The notes under the pieces are model-generated. The model searched no databases. It had not been told where the DNA came from and was given only the letters and a program-made list of their open reading frames with translations. Positions 43,869 to 53,740 of a DNA stretch of 64,000 bases are shown piece after piece. The position numbers were made by a program, and so were the translations under genes. Source of the stretch: Nissabacter sp. SGAir0207 (GTDB lineage Bacteria; Pseudomonadota; Gammaproteobacteria; Enterobacterales; Enterobacteriaceae); contig NZ_CP028037.1 of the NCBI RefSeq assembly GCF_005491205.1, positions 310,001 to 374,000 on the forward strand. The letters are read 5' to 3'. Within the stretch, counting starts at the first letter, position 1, and the number at the start of each line of letters is the position of its first letter.

Positions 43869-46800
43869 ATGACCCCATTTTCCAGTTTCTGGCAAGCCGG
43901 ATATGAAGGTGCGGATCATATCAACCCCCAGGGCGAGGCGCTGTCAATGAACGAGGCGACAGGCCACCTCAATCGGGTAAGGGAAGATTATGCCGCACTG
44001 ATACCGTTCAATATCCGCACCGTGCGTGAAACGGTTGGTTGGCGGTTGGTTGAAAAGGATGGCGAATTTGATTTTAGCTCGCTGGAGGAGCGCGCCCGGG
44101 TGGCGCAGGAGCTGGGCATCCAGATCTGCTGGACGTTCTGCCACTATGGCTACCCGGAGGATGTGGCGTTCTTCTCGCCGGAGTTCATCACGCGCTTTGC
44201 CCGCTTTTGCGACGCGGTGACGCGCTACCTGGCCCCCTTCTCTGACATTCCCATCTATTCACCCATCAATGAAATCTCCTTCACCAGCTGGGGCATGGAA
44301 AACGGCATCTTCCCGCCGCCGCCCGGCGTGGAGGCTGGCATTGGCGACGCTGCCAAACGCCAGATGGTGCGCGCCACGCTGGCCGGCTGCGACGCCATCT
44401 GGGCGGCTGACCCACGCGCGCGCATCCTGCAATGTGACCCGATCATCCATTTGGTGCCGCCAGAGGTTGACCCGGAGCTGTGGGAGGGGGCCGTGGCGGG
44501 GCTACGTGAGGCGCAATACGCCGCCTGGGACATGATTTGCGGCCGCCTGGCACCGGAGCTGGGCGGCTCGCCGCGCTATTTGGATCTGATTGGCGCGAAC
44601 TACTATCACAGTAACCAGTGGGAGGGAGGTACTGAAGCCCGACTGTGGTGGCATCTGGGCGACAAGCGGCGCAAACCGCTCTACCAGATGTTACTGGAAC
44701 TGCATCAACGTTATGGCCGTCCTGTTTTGCTGGCTGAAACCAGCCATGTTGGCAGTGGCCGCGGCACCTGGATCAATGACATCACCGCTGAAGTGGCGCA
44801 GGCCCAAATGATCGGCGTGGATGTCCGCGGCATTTGCCTCTATCCGATTATTGATCGTCCCGATTGGGACAACGTTGCACATTGGCACCGCAGCGGTTTG
44901 TGGGATCTGGACTACCTTGGCCCCGATCCCCATGCCAGGGTGCTGGTTCCTCACTATGCAACCGCCTTGCGCCGCGCGCAGGGCATGTTGCATCGGCTCC
45001 ATTCGAAACTGTGTTTCACCAACAGCCCACCGGGCCAGGAAAGCTCTATGTCGACTATCGTTGTGTTTTGTCATTTGCGTTGGGATTTTGTCTATCAACG
45101 GCCCCAGCAGCTGCTGAGCCGGCTGGCACAATTTCATCGGATCCTCTTTATTGAGGAGCCCGTGTTTGACGAAGGGGCGCCCTATTTGGAAACCTCGACT
45201 CCCGCCCCAAACATCACCGTTTACCGTCCGCATACGCCGGTCCACGCCCCCGGTTTCCACGACGACCAGATCGCCGTGCTGCAACCCCTGCTGGAGAACC
45301 TGATCAAAGATGGCAGTGAACCCATTGCGTGGTTCTATACGCCGATGGCGCTGCCGCTGCTCAACTCCCTGACCCCGAGTCTGGTGGTCTATGACTGCAT
45401 GGATGAACTGGCCGCCTTCAAAAACGCGCCGAAACAGTTGCTGCAACGTGAGTCCGCCCTGCTGGCGCGTGCTGACCTGCTGTTTACCGGCGGGCCGAGC
45501 CTTCATGCCGCCAAACAGGGCCGCCATGACAACAGCTACTGCTTCCCGAGCAGCGTGGACGCGGTGCACTTTGAGCAGGCGCGCGACCGCAATAACGGCC
45601 ACCCTGACCAGCAGCACCTGCCGCACCCGCGCCTTGGCTTCTACGGCGTACTGGACGAGCGCCTCGACCTCGACCTGATTGCGGCGATGGCAGACCGCCA
45701 CCCCGAGTGGCAACTCTGCATGGTAGGGCCAGTGGTAAAAATCGACCCGGCCAGCCTGCCGCAGCGCCCGAACATCCACTACTACGGCCAGCAGACCTAT
45801 CAGGCGCTGCCGCACTTCCTGGCTGACTGGGATGTCTGCCTGTTGCCGTTCGCCTTGAATGAGTCCACCCGCTTCATCAGCCCGACCAAAGTGCTGGAGT
45901 ACATGGCCGCCGAGCTGCCGATCGTCAGTACCGCCATTAAGGACGTGGTGGAGCCGCATGGTGACGTGGTGGCCATCGGCTACGATACCGAGGGCTTTAT
46001 CGCCGCCTGTGAGCGCGCCCTGGCGCTGACAGATGCCGAAAAAGCGGAAAGCGGTGAGCAGATGCGCGGGCGCATCGCCGCCACCTCGTGGGATGCCACG
46101 GCGGAGCAGATGGCGACGCTGATGGATGAGTCCCTGCTGCATAAACGCCACCCGGTTCATCAGGACATTGCGCCGGTCTCCCGCACCGAGATGGACGCTT
46201 CCAACGTCTCAGTGCTGAGCACCACCAGCCCGAATGACGCGGTACGCATTCCCTGCCTGATTGCCGGTGCTGGCCCAACCGGCCTGAGCGCCGCCTACCA
46301 CTATGGCCCCGGCGCGCTGCTGTTGGAGCGCCATGACAGCGTCGGCGGCTGGTGCCGTTCCATTGAAGACAATGGCTTCACCTTTGACTTCGCCGGCCAC
46401 ATCATGTTCTCCAATGACCCCTATGTGCTGGAGCTTTACGAGATGCTGCTGGGGGACAACCTGCACTGGCAGAACCGTGAGGCGTGGGTCTACAGCAAAA
46501 ACGTCTACACCCGCTATCCGTTCCAGGGCGCGCTCTACGGCCTGCCGCCGGAAGTGATCAAAGAGTGCATCGTCGGGGCAATCGAGGCGCGTTACGGCGC
46601 GGCCGAACAGCCAGCGGGCGCGGTGGTGAAACCGTTGGATGACTGCTGCGCTGACGGCAGCGCGCCGGATGAGAACACCACGGTGGTGGATGGCGCGGGC
46701 TGCGAGCCGAAAAACTTCGAAGAGTTCATCCACAAGGTGTGGGGCAAGGGCATCGGCAAGCACTTCGCCATCCCTTACAACAAAAAACTGTGGACGGTGC

Positions 46801-47657
46801 CGCTCTCCGAGATGGAAACCTCCTGGCTGGGTGGCCGCGTGCCGTTGCCGGATCTGGAGCAGATCATTGAGGGGGCGCTGGAGCCAGTCGGCGCACCGAT
46901 GGGGCCAAACGCGCGCTTCGGCTATCCGCTGCGTGGCGGCTTCCAGGCGTTGATGGAGGGCTTCCTGCCGCACATCGACGGGCAACTGGAGACTGGCGCG
47001 AAGATCATCCAGGTGCAGCCGCGTGAGCATATCCTGACGCTGGCCGATGGCCGCCGCTACCGCTATGACCACCTGATCAGCACCCTGCCGCTGCCAGAGC
47101 TGATCCGCATGATGGGTGACGCCGCGCCAGCGGAGATCCGTGAGGCCGCCGAAGGGCTGCAACACATCTCCGTCAAGTGCGTCAACTTGGGGATTGGCCG
47201 CGAAAACCTGACCGACAAGCACTGGATCTACTACCCGGAAGAGACCATCTTCCACCGCATCTTTGTGCAGGGCAACGCCAGCCCGCACTGCAACCCGCCG
47301 GGCGGTTTCGGCATCACCTGCGAAATCACCTACTCGCCGCATAAACCGCTGCCGGTCGATGGGCAGGCGCTGATTGACCGCTGCATCGAGGAGTGCATCC
47401 AGGTTGGGATGTTCACCAAAGAGGACAAGGTGCTGGCGGCCAACATCGTCGATATGCCGTATGCCTATGTGATCTACGACCACACCCGCGCCAAACACGT
47501 TTCGACGGTGCGCAGCTGGCTGGCGAAGCACGATATCGTGCTGTCGGGTCGCTATAGTGAGTGGGAGTACTACAATTCAGATCATGCCTTTGTCGCCGGC
47601 AAGAACGCGGCGCAGAAAGTGAAAGCCCTGCAACGTAAGGATGGTACAGGGAGCTGA
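43869..47657 (+). CDS. Three-part fusion: GH1-like domain, family 1/4-type glycosyltransferase, UDP-galactopyranose-mutase-like flavoprotein
   Basis: 1262 residues in one open frame. Residues 1-385 are a GH1-like TIM barrel (FNIRTVRETVGWRLVEKDGEFDF, SPINEISFTSWG in the place of the acid/base NEP, PVLLAETSHVGS at the nucleophile strand). From about residue 394 (MSTIVVFCHLRWDFVYQRPQQLL) a GT-B glycosyltransferase runs to about 770, with ESTRFISPTKVLEYMAAELPIVST. From about 795 an FAD-dependent domain begins with LIAGAGPTGLSAAYHYG and continues with FDFAGHIMF, FAIPYNKKLWTVPLSEM and YSEWEYYNSDHAFVAGKNAA, like UDP-galactopyranose mutase/protoporphyrinogen oxidase-like proteins. An internal ATG at 45048 has an AGGA ribosome-binding site, a relic or active second start. 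No signal peptide, so cytoplasmic. Confidence 0.85.
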   Translation: MTPFSSFWQAGYEGADHINPQGEALSMNEATGHLNRVREDYAALIPFNIRTVRETVGWRLVEKDGEFDFSSLEERARVAQELGIQICWTFCHYGYPEDVAFFSPEFITRFARFCDAVTRYLAPFSDIPIYSPINEISFTSWGMENGIFPPPPGVEAGIGDAAKRQMVRATLAGCDAIWAADPRARILQCDPIIHLVPPEVDPELWEGAVAGLREAQYAAWDMICGRLAPELGGSPRYLDLIGANYYHSNQWEGGTEARLWWHLGDKRRKPLYQMLLELHQRYGRPVLLAETSHVGSGRGTWINDITAEVAQAQMIGVDVRGICLYPIIDRPDWDNVAHWHRSGLWDLDYLGPDPHARVLVPHYATALRRAQGMLHRLHSKLCFTNSPPGQESSMSTIVVFCHLRWDFVYQRPQQLLSRLAQFHRILFIEEPVFDEGAPYLETSTPAPNITVYRPHTPVHAPGFHDDQIAVLQPLLENLIKDGSEPIAWFYTPMALPLLNSLTPSLVVYDCMDELAAFKNAPKQLLQRESALLARADLLFTGGPSLHAAKQGRHDNSYCFPSSVDAVHFEQARDRNNGHPDQQHLPHPRLGFYGVLDERLDLDLIAAMADRHPEWQLCMVGPVVKIDPASLPQRPNIHYYGQQTYQALPHFLADWDVCLLPFALNESTRFISPTKVLEYMAAELPIVSTAIKDVVEPHGDVVAIGYDTEGFIAACERALALTDAEKAESGEQMRGRIAATSWDATAEQMATLMDESLLHKRHPVHQDIAPVSRTEMDASNVSVLSTTSPNDAVRIPCLIAGAGPTGLSAAYHYGPGALLLERHDSVGGWCRSIEDNGFTFDFAGHIMFSNDPYVLELYEMLLGDNLHWQNREAWVYSKNVYTRYPFQGALYGLPPEVIKECIVGAIEARYGAAEQPAGAVVKPLDDCCADGSAPDENTTVVDGAGCEPKNFEEFIHKVWGKGIGKHFAIPYNKKLWTVPLSEMETSWLGGRVPLPDLEQIIEGALEPVGAPMGPNARFGYPLRGGFQALMEGFLPHIDGQLETGAKIIQVQPREHILTLADGRRYRYDHLISTLPLPELIRMMGDAAPAEIREAAEGLQHISVKCVNLGIGRENLTDKHWIYYPEETIFHRIFVQGNASPHCNPPGGFGITCEITYSPHKPLPVDGQALIDRCIEECIQVGMFTKEDKVLAANIVDMPYAYVIYDHTRAKHVSTVRSWLAKHDIVLSGRYSEWEYYNSDHAFVAGKNAAQKVKALQRKDGTGS

Positions 47658-47663
47658 CAGTGG

Positions 47664-47688
47664 GGCGCCCCGCACGCGGGGCGCCTTT
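47664..47688 (+). terminator. Hairpin after the fusion gene
   Basis: Perfect 10-bp stem GGCGCCCCGC/GCGGGGCGCC with an AC loop followed by only TTT; partial termination likely, so the ABC gene may be read through. Confidence 0.6.
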
Positions 47689-47847
47689 CCGGCTTCCGGC
47701 TTTCCCCCCTCCCGCCACACCGGCAGTACCGGCAACGGCACATGGACGCTTCATAATTGATAAATATGGCTACACTTTATGTGACAGTGTCACCTTGGCC
47801 GGGCGCTGTGCCGGCCGGAATCCGCTTGATGAGATGAGAGGCGTCAT

Positions 47848-49683
47848 ATGTTGTACCGCAGCTTTGAAAAAATGATCGACATTTTCAAGCCAGCTCCGAA
47901 GGAAACGCCGCCTAATCGGGTATGGGCTTTCTACTTTTACTACCTCAAGCAGGTCTGGCCGACCTTCCTGGCGCTGATGTTTGTCGGGCTGGTCAGTGCG
48001 CTGCTGGAGGTGATCCTGTTTGACTTCCTGAGCCGACTGATTGACCTGACCCGCGGCACCACGCCGGCCAACTTTTTCGAGGCGCACTTCCATGAGCTGC
48101 TCTGGATGTTGATCGTTGCGCTGATCCTGCGGCCGCTGTTCATCGGCCTGCATGACCTGCTGATCCACCAGTGCATCAACCCCGGCATGTCGAGCATGAT
48201 TTTGTGGCAGAACCACAACCACATCCTGCGGCAGAGCCTGCGCTTCTTCACCAATGATTTCTCCGGGCGCATTGCCCAGCGCATCACCCAGACCGGCAAC
48301 GCCCTGCGTGACTCCTCGGTGCAGGCGGTGGATGCCATCTGGCATGTGCTGATCTACTCCATCGGCGCGATGGTGCTGTTCCTCGAGACCGACTGGCGGC
48401 TGATGATCCCGCTGCTGGTGTGGATTGTCGCCTACGCCATCAGCCTTAACTACTTTGTGCCGCGCGTGAAGGCGCGCTCGGTGGCCGCCTCCAATGCCAA
48501 CTCCCGGCTGGTAGGGGCGATTGTCGATAACTACACCAATATCCTGACCATCAAACTGTTCGCCCAGCGTGACCTGGAGGAGGCTTACGCCCGCGAGGCG
48601 CTGCGCGAACAGACCCACAAGGCGCAACTCACCAGCCGCATGGTGACCAGCATGGACGTGACGGTAAACATCCTTAATGGGATGCTGATTGTCGCCACCA
48701 CCGCGCTGGCGCTCTGGCTCTGGACGGAGAACCTGATCACCGTCGGCGCGATTGCCCTGTCAACCGGCCTGATGCTGCGGCTGGTCAACATGTCCGGCTG
48801 GATCATGTGGGTGGTCAACGGCATCTTCAGCAACATCGGCATGGTGCAGGATGGGCTGGAGACGCTGACCCAGCCGGTCACCGTCAGCGACGAGCCAAAC
48901 GCGCCAGAGCTGATCGTCACCCGCGGCGAAATCACCTTTGAGCACGCCAAGTTCAACTACATCCGCGAGGGGACGCCGCTGATCCCTGACTTCAACCTGA
49001 CCATCGGTGCAGGCGAACGCATCGGGCTGGTCGGCCCCTCGGGTTCCGGCAAGTCCACGCTGGTCAACCTGCTGCTACGCCTCTACAACCTGGATGGCGG
49101 CCGCATCCTGATTGATGGGCAGGACATCTCCCAGGTCAGCCAGCAGAGCCTGCGCGCGCAGATCGGCATGATCACCCAGGACACCGCGCTGCTTAACCGC
49201 TCACTGCGCGACAACCTGCTCTACGGCAAGCCCGATGCCACCGAGGAGGAGTTGCAGCGCGCCATTAAACGGGCGCACGCCGATCAGTTCATCCCGTCGC
49301 TGGTGGACGATCAGGGCCGCACCGGGCTGGATGCCCACGTCGGCGAGCGTGGCGTGAAACTCTCCGGCGGCCAGCGCCAGCGTATCGCCATCGCCCGCGT
49401 GCTGCTGAAGGATGCGCCCATTTTGATCATGGATGAGGCGACCTCCGCCCTCGACTCCGAGGTGGAAGCGGCCATTCAGGAGAGCCTGAACGTGCTGATG
49501 AAGGGCAAAACGGTGATTGCGATTGCCCACCGCCTCTCCACCATCGTCAAGATGGATCGACTGGTGGTGATGGAGAAGGGGCAGATTGCCGAGCTGGGCA
49601 GCCACGACGAGTTGCAGGGGGAGCAGGGCCTCTACTCCCGCCTGTGGCGTCACCAGACCGGCGGGTTTGTCGGCGCGCGTTAA
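47848..49683 (+). CDS. ABC exporter, fused permease-ATPase (MsbA-like)
   Basis: 611 residues. Six-helix membrane domain (about 25-335), then nucleotide-binding domain: Walker A GPSGSGKST, Q-loop MITQDTALL, signature LSGGQRQRI, Walker B ILIMDEATSALD and H-loop IAHRLS. Half-transporter acting as homodimer at the inner membrane. Position 190 bp after the GT/mutase fusion suggests export of a lipid-linked or small glycan made by it. ATG start with AGAGG 6 nt upstream. Confidence 0.92.
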   Translation: MLYRSFEKMIDIFKPAPKETPPNRVWAFYFYYLKQVWPTFLALMFVGLVSALLEVILFDFLSRLIDLTRGTTPANFFEAHFHELLWMLIVALILRPLFIGLHDLLIHQCINPGMSSMILWQNHNHILRQSLRFFTNDFSGRIAQRITQTGNALRDSSVQAVDAIWHVLIYSIGAMVLFLETDWRLMIPLLVWIVAYAISLNYFVPRVKARSVAASNANSRLVGAIVDNYTNILTIKLFAQRDLEEAYAREALREQTHKAQLTSRMVTSMDVTVNILNGMLIVATTALALWLWTENLITVGAIALSTGLMLRLVNMSGWIMWVVNGIFSNIGMVQDGLETLTQPVTVSDEPNAPELIVTRGEITFEHAKFNYIREGTPLIPDFNLTIGAGERIGLVGPSGSGKSTLVNLLLRLYNLDGGRILIDGQDISQVSQQSLRAQIGMITQDTALLNRSLRDNLLYGKPDATEEELQRAIKRAHADQFIPSLVDDQGRTGLDAHVGERGVKLSGGQRQRIAIARVLLKDAPILIMDEATSALDSEVEAAIQESLNVLMKGKTVIAIAHRLSTIVKMDRLVVMEKGQIAELGSHDELQGEQGLYSRLWRHQTGGFVGAR

Positions 49684-49697
49684 GTGGCCCGATCGCC

Positions 49698-49724
49698 AAA
49701 AGGGACGGTACGCCGTCCCTTTTT
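49698..49724. terminator. Bidirectional terminator between the ABC exporter and tautomerase genes
   Basis: AAAAGGGACGG-TACG-CCGTCCCTTTTT, a perfect stem flanked by A and T runs. Confidence 0.9.
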
Positions 49725-49729
49725 CATGC

Positions 49730-50119
49730 CTAGAGTTCGCCAGTCACATACTGCGCAACGCCGTTGCCGAAACTCCAGTCCGAGCGCGTATTGCTGATAA
49801 ATGAGACCATCACGTCACTCGGCAAAATGCCGCACTGCTCATGCAGTTCGCGGCACAGTTCGGTCAGGAACAGCGCCTTCTGCTCCTCGCTGCGCGGGCT
49901 GGTAAACACCCGTAACACCACAATATTGTCCGTCCGCTCAATCCCCAGCCCGGTATCCTGGATCACCATCTGGTAGGGCTTGTTTTCGTGAACAATCTGG
50001 TAGCGGTCGCGTTCTGGTACCTTAAAGGCGGTCAGCACTGCGCGATGGGCGGCGTCCAGCATCTGGGTAATCTGTTGTTCACTGCGTCCCTCGAGAATAT
50101 CAAAGGTCAATAATGGCAT
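49730..50119 (-). CDS. Tautomerase family protein
   Basis: 129 residues beginning MPLLTFDILEGRSEQQI, so Pro2 becomes the N-terminal catalytic proline after Met removal. A beta-alpha-beta tautomerase fold is suggested, with RVFTSPRSEEQKALFLTEL as the second half and ending in a strand MVSFISNTRSDWSFG. The length fits the longer Tautomerase_2-like group. Divergent from the LysR gene at 50243, its likely regulator. Substrate unknown. Confidence 0.83.
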   Translation of the reverse strand: MPLLTFDILEGRSEQQITQMLDAAHRAVLTAFKVPERDRYQIVHENKPYQMVIQDTGLGIERTDNIVVLRVFTSPRSEEQKALFLTELCRELHEQCGILPSDVMVSFISNTRSDWSFGNGVAQYVTGEL

Positions 50120-50242
50120 GGCTCACCTCACAGGTCGATCCGGGTTTCAACGAGGCGTGCCTCGTCACTGAGGATCAGACTAAGGCAATACGGCGGTGGG
50201 AAAAAGCGCTATGCTTGAAATGATTATTCACTATTTTGAACA

Positions 50243-51190
50243 ATGCCGATGAAAGAGCTAAAACCCGATGCCCTCTGGACGCACCTGCACTGGCTGTCAG
50301 TGCTGGCGGAGCAGGGCAGTTTCACCCGCGCGGCGGAGCGGCTGGAGGTGAGCAAGGCGGCCGTCAGCCAGAAGATCAAGGAGCTGGAGCATCTGGCTGG
50401 CGTGCCGCTGGTGCGGCGCACCACGCGCACCATGCAGTTGACCAGCGCTGGCCAGAAACTGGTGGAGGAGCTAAAGGCGCCGCTCTCGCAGATTGTGCAG
50501 AGCTTTATTAGCGTGCGTGACGCGCAGGGGCCGCTGCGTGGGCTGGTGCGCGTCACCGCGCCGGTGGCCTTCTCCCGCCAGCAGCTGGTGCCGCACATCA
50601 TTGAGTTTATGGCGCGCTACCCGCAGGTACGCGTCCAGCTGGAGGTGAGCGACCGGCTGGTGTCGCTGGCGGCGGAGGGGTATGACCTGGCGATCCGCCA
50701 CAGCGACAGCCTGCCGGAGACCCACGTTGCCCACCGGCTGTGCGCCACCCGCACGCTGGTAGTGGCCGCGCCCGAGTACCTGCGCCGCCACGGCACACCC
50801 GAGACACCGCAGGCGCTGGCAGCGCACCGCTGCCTCTACTATCCGCGAGGCGTGGAGTTGCCGGAGTGGGGGTTTGTGCCGCAGGGAGAGCGGGGCGAGC
50901 GGGTGACGGTGCCCATCAGCGGCAATTTCGCCACCAACAACAGTGAGTCGATCCGGGATGCGGCGGTGGCTGGGATGGGCATCGCGCTGCTGCCGGATTT
51001 TAGCGCCCACGCCGCGCTGGAGAGCGGGGCGCTGGCGCCGTTGCTGCCAGCGTGGCGGCCGGTGGGGGCCTTTGCCGACAGCCTCTACATCCTGCGCCCC
51101 TGGAGCGCCCAAGTGCCGCGCGCGGTGGCGGCGTTCACCGCCTTCCTACGCGAGGCCTTTGGCCCGGAGGCGCGCCGCGAGCCGGGTTAG
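50243..51190 (+). CDS. LysR family transcriptional regulator
   Basis: 315 residues. HTH at about 15-72: HWLSVLAEQGSFTRAAERLEVSKAAVSQKIKELEHLAG. The effector domain starts near residue 95 (GLVRVTAPVAFSRQQLVPHI) and ends LYILRPWSAQVPRAVAAFTAFLREAF, as in the CrgA/DmlR-like LysR subgroup. Divergent from the tautomerase gene with about 120 bp between; converges with phzF-like gene with a 4-bp overlap. Ribosome-binding site weak. Confidence 0.9.
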   Translation: MPMKELKPDALWTHLHWLSVLAEQGSFTRAAERLEVSKAAVSQKIKELEHLAGVPLVRRTTRTMQLTSAGQKLVEELKAPLSQIVQSFISVRDAQGPLRGLVRVTAPVAFSRQQLVPHIIEFMARYPQVRVQLEVSDRLVSLAAEGYDLAIRHSDSLPETHVAHRLCATRTLVVAAPEYLRRHGTPETPQALAAHRCLYYPRGVELPEWGFVPQGERGERVTVPISGNFATNNSESIRDAAVAGMGIALLPDFSAHAALESGALAPLLPAWRPVGAFADSLYILRPWSAQVPRAVAAFTAFLREAFGPEARREPG

Positions 51191-52026
51191 CTGATGGTGC
51201 GGGCGGTGCCAGAGACGCGGATACTGCCGCCCGGCTGGTCGCTGATCTGGATGCGCAGCAGGGAGCGTGCGCCCATATCCTCGCCCTGAATAATCTCCAC
51301 CTCGCCGTGGTGCGGCCACTGGCGATCACGCAGGTAACCGCCGAGCGCTGCCGCCGCCGCGCCGGTGGCCGGATCTTCATACACCCCGCCGATGGCAAAC
51401 GGGTTACGCGCATGGAAGCGGGTTGGGCTTTCGGCATGTACCAGACAGAACGTGGTGATGCCGTGCGCCTCCATCAGCGCCTTGCCCTGCGCCTGATCGT
51501 ACTGCATCGCCTTCAGCGTCGCGCGGTGGCGCACCGGCAGGATCAGGTGGCTCGCACCGCCGTAGGCCATCGCTGGCGGCAGGCGGGTGTCCAGATCGCT
51601 CTCATGCCAGCCAAACAGCGCCAGCGCCTCCGCCAGCAATGCCTCCGGCACTGGCTCGCTGCGGGTTGGCGGCGATTGCAGGCTGGCGGCGGCCAGACTC
51701 TGCTGTATCTCGCCCTCCACGCTGATATCGCCATTGTTAAGGTAGAGACGGTAGCGGCCGCCGCCGAACTGCTCCGCCAGCGCCGCACCGGCGGCAATGG
51801 TGGCGTGGCCGCAGAAGGGCACCTCGATCTCTGGCGCGAAGTAGCGTACCCGCCAGCCATCCTCATGGGGCGCGAGGAATGCGGTCTCCGAGTAGCCCAC
51901 CTCGGCGGCGATGCGCTGCATCTCCGCCTCACCGGGCAGGGTTTCCGCGATCAGTACACCCGCCGGGTTGCCGCCCTGTCCGCCATCTGAAAAAGCCGCG
52001 ATACGTTTTATAGTTTGATGTTCCAT
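51187..52026 (-). CDS. PhzF family isomerase/epimerase
   Basis: 279 residues. PhzF landmarks: GGNPAGVLIAETLP, VGYSETAFL with the catalytic Glu, RYFAPEIEVPFCGHATIAA and in the second half GVYEDPATGAAAAALGGYL. Members isomerise small acids (PhzF in phenazine synthesis), but most enterobacterial copies have no known substrate. No phenazine genes are nearby. Confidence 0.9.
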   Translation of the reverse strand: MEHQTIKRIAAFSDGGQGGNPAGVLIAETLPGEAEMQRIAAEVGYSETAFLAPHEDGWRVRYFAPEIEVPFCGHATIAAGAALAEQFGGGRYRLYLNNGDISVEGEIQQSLAAASLQSPPTRSEPVPEALLAEALALFGWHESDLDTRLPPAMAYGGASHLILPVRHRATLKAMQYDQAQGKALMEAHGITTFCLVHAESPTRFHARNPFAIGGVYEDPATGAAAAALGGYLRDRQWPHHGEVEIIQGEDMGARSLLRIQISDQPGGSIRVSGTARTIS

Positions 52027-52098
52027 GGTTTCACGCCTCAGTACTGGGTAAGAGAGGATCAGAGTAACGTGGAACGCAAGAAAAGGCGCGGGGCTGCA

Positions 52099-53613
52099 CT
52101 ATTTTTCATCCTTTTGCCGAGTCTCACAGGCATCCTGCTGTGCCTCCTGCCGCGCCTGTGCCTCGCTTTCGCTCTCCATCTCCTCGTGCTGCCGGGTCTC
52201 ACAGGCCTCCTGTCGTGCCTCCTGTCGTGCCTGCTCCTCCCGTTCACGCTCCTCATCAATCTGCCGGGCGCGCTCCTCTGCCGCCGCGCGCCGCGCCTGC
52301 CGCAGGTTCAGCAACGGCGTGACGGTGGCGCCGTGCACGATCACACTGGCGGCAATCACCGTAAAGGCGATGTCCACCATGCGGGTGGCGTCCGGGCTGT
52401 TGCCCAGCCCGTGGGTATAGGCGTAGGCGATGTAGTTGATGCTGCCGATGCCACGGATGCCGAGCCAGCCAATCAGCCAGCGCCGCAGCGCTGGCATCTC
52501 CGAGCCGATACTGACGAGGTAGACCGACAGCGGGCGGATGACAATAAACAGCACCGCCGCCATCAGCAGCCCCTGGAAGTGCCAGTGCTGCGCCAGCGTG
52601 ATGCCCAGCACAATCACGATGCCAGCGGCAAAGATGCGCTCCATGATGTCGCCAAAGGCCAGCGCGTCGCCCACCACCAGCCCCACCGACTTGGCCGGGC
52701 CGCCGTCATCGATCATATGCCGCCGGTTGGGGTTCACCAGCTCCTCGGCAGGTGGGTAGGCGTCATGATCACTGACCTCATCGGGCGGATGGCGGTTGAT
52801 CACCACCACCTCGGCCCGCCGCAGGCCGACGCCAGCGGCAAAGGCCGCCAAAAAGCCGGACGCGCCCAGACCCTGCGCGGCGGCGTAGCTCAGGGCGATC
52901 AGCGCCAGCGCCAGAAAATCATTCGGTGCCACGTCACGCTGCTTGCTGCGCAGCAGGGTCGCCAGCAGGCCAATCAGTCGGCCCATGCCAAAACCGATGC
53001 CCAGACCGCCAGCCACCGCCCACAGCACATCCACCAGCGCCCAGTGGCCCCACTCCGCCAGCGTCAGGTCGCCGCTGGAAGCCATCAGCATCAACGCCAG
53101 CATCAGGAACGGCAGCGCCGAGCCATCATTCATGCCCGCCTCGCTGGAGAGCGCCACGCGCAGGTCATCGTTGTCGCTGGCGTCATTCACCGAGATCAAG
53201 CTGGCCAGCACCGGATCGGTCGGCGCGACAATCGCGCCAAAGGCCAGCGACAGCGGCCAGCTAAAGCCGAGCATGGCGTGCGCCGCCAGCGTCACGCCGC
53301 CCACCGTCAGCACCATCGCCGGGAAGGCCAGCCGCGCGCCCATCCGCCAACTGCGCGTCTTGAACGGCAGCCGCAGCTTCAGGCCGGTAATAAACAGCGA
53401 GGCGGCCATCGCAATCTCCGTTACCCGCCCCACCAGCACCGAGTGATCGACCACGTCGATGCGCAACAAGTTGAACACCCAGGGGCCACAGGCGATGCCT
53501 GCCGCCAGATACAACCCGAAAGTGCTGACCGGGCTGCGGTTAATCCACCCTGATGCCAATGACATCAGCAACAGCAACCCGCCTGTCGCCGCTGTCCAGC
53601 CTAAAAAATCCAT
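52099..53613 (-). CDS. CPA-family Na+/H+ (cation/proton) antiporter with charged repetitive C-terminal tail
   Basis: 504 residues from the ATG at 53613 (AGGA 8 nt and GAGG 2 nt upstream); an ATG 15 bp upstream is less likely. About twelve helices, with AFGAIVAPTDPVLASLISV (TDP motif), SSEAGMNDGSALPFLML (ND motif) and GWLGIRGIGSINYIAYA (RGxGS) characteristic of NhaP-type CPA1 exchangers. The last about 70 residues are hydrophilic, Glu/Arg/Gln/Ala-rich, with a repeated block ARQEA-RQEACETRQ and ARQEA-QQDACETRQ. The tail is probably a coiled cytoplasmic extension. Confidence 0.9.
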   Translation of the reverse strand: MDFLGWTAATGGLLLLMSLASGWINRSPVSTFGLYLAAGIACGPWVFNLLRIDVVDHSVLVGRVTEIAMAASLFITGLKLRLPFKTRSWRMGARLAFPAMVLTVGGVTLAAHAMLGFSWPLSLAFGAIVAPTDPVLASLISVNDASDNDDLRVALSSEAGMNDGSALPFLMLALMLMASSGDLTLAEWGHWALVDVLWAVAGGLGIGFGMGRLIGLLATLLRSKQRDVAPNDFLALALIALSYAAAQGLGASGFLAAFAAGVGLRRAEVVVINRHPPDEVSDHDAYPPAEELVNPNRRHMIDDGGPAKSVGLVVGDALAFGDIMERIFAAGIVIVLGITLAQHWHFQGLLMAAVLFIVIRPLSVYLVSIGSEMPALRRWLIGWLGIRGIGSINYIAYAYTHGLGNSPDATRMVDIAFTVIAASVIVHGATVTPLLNLRQARRAAAEERARQIDEEREREEQARQEARQEACETRQHEEMESESEAQARQEAQQDACETRQKDEK

Positions 53614-53740
53614 AACCTCTATCCTCATCGTCCAGAGTTAAACCGGGGTGCCTGTAAGCGGCACTCTGTGGTGAAATCCCTAAAAGTGTAGCAGGCGCGG
53701 CAAGTTAGCTGGGGCGATGAGGAAAAAAGCGGCCCGCCGC

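Noticed and set aside
51187..52026. Phenazine biosynthesis
   Set aside because: Only a PhzF-like gene is present; such orphan copies are common and no other phz genes are in the window.
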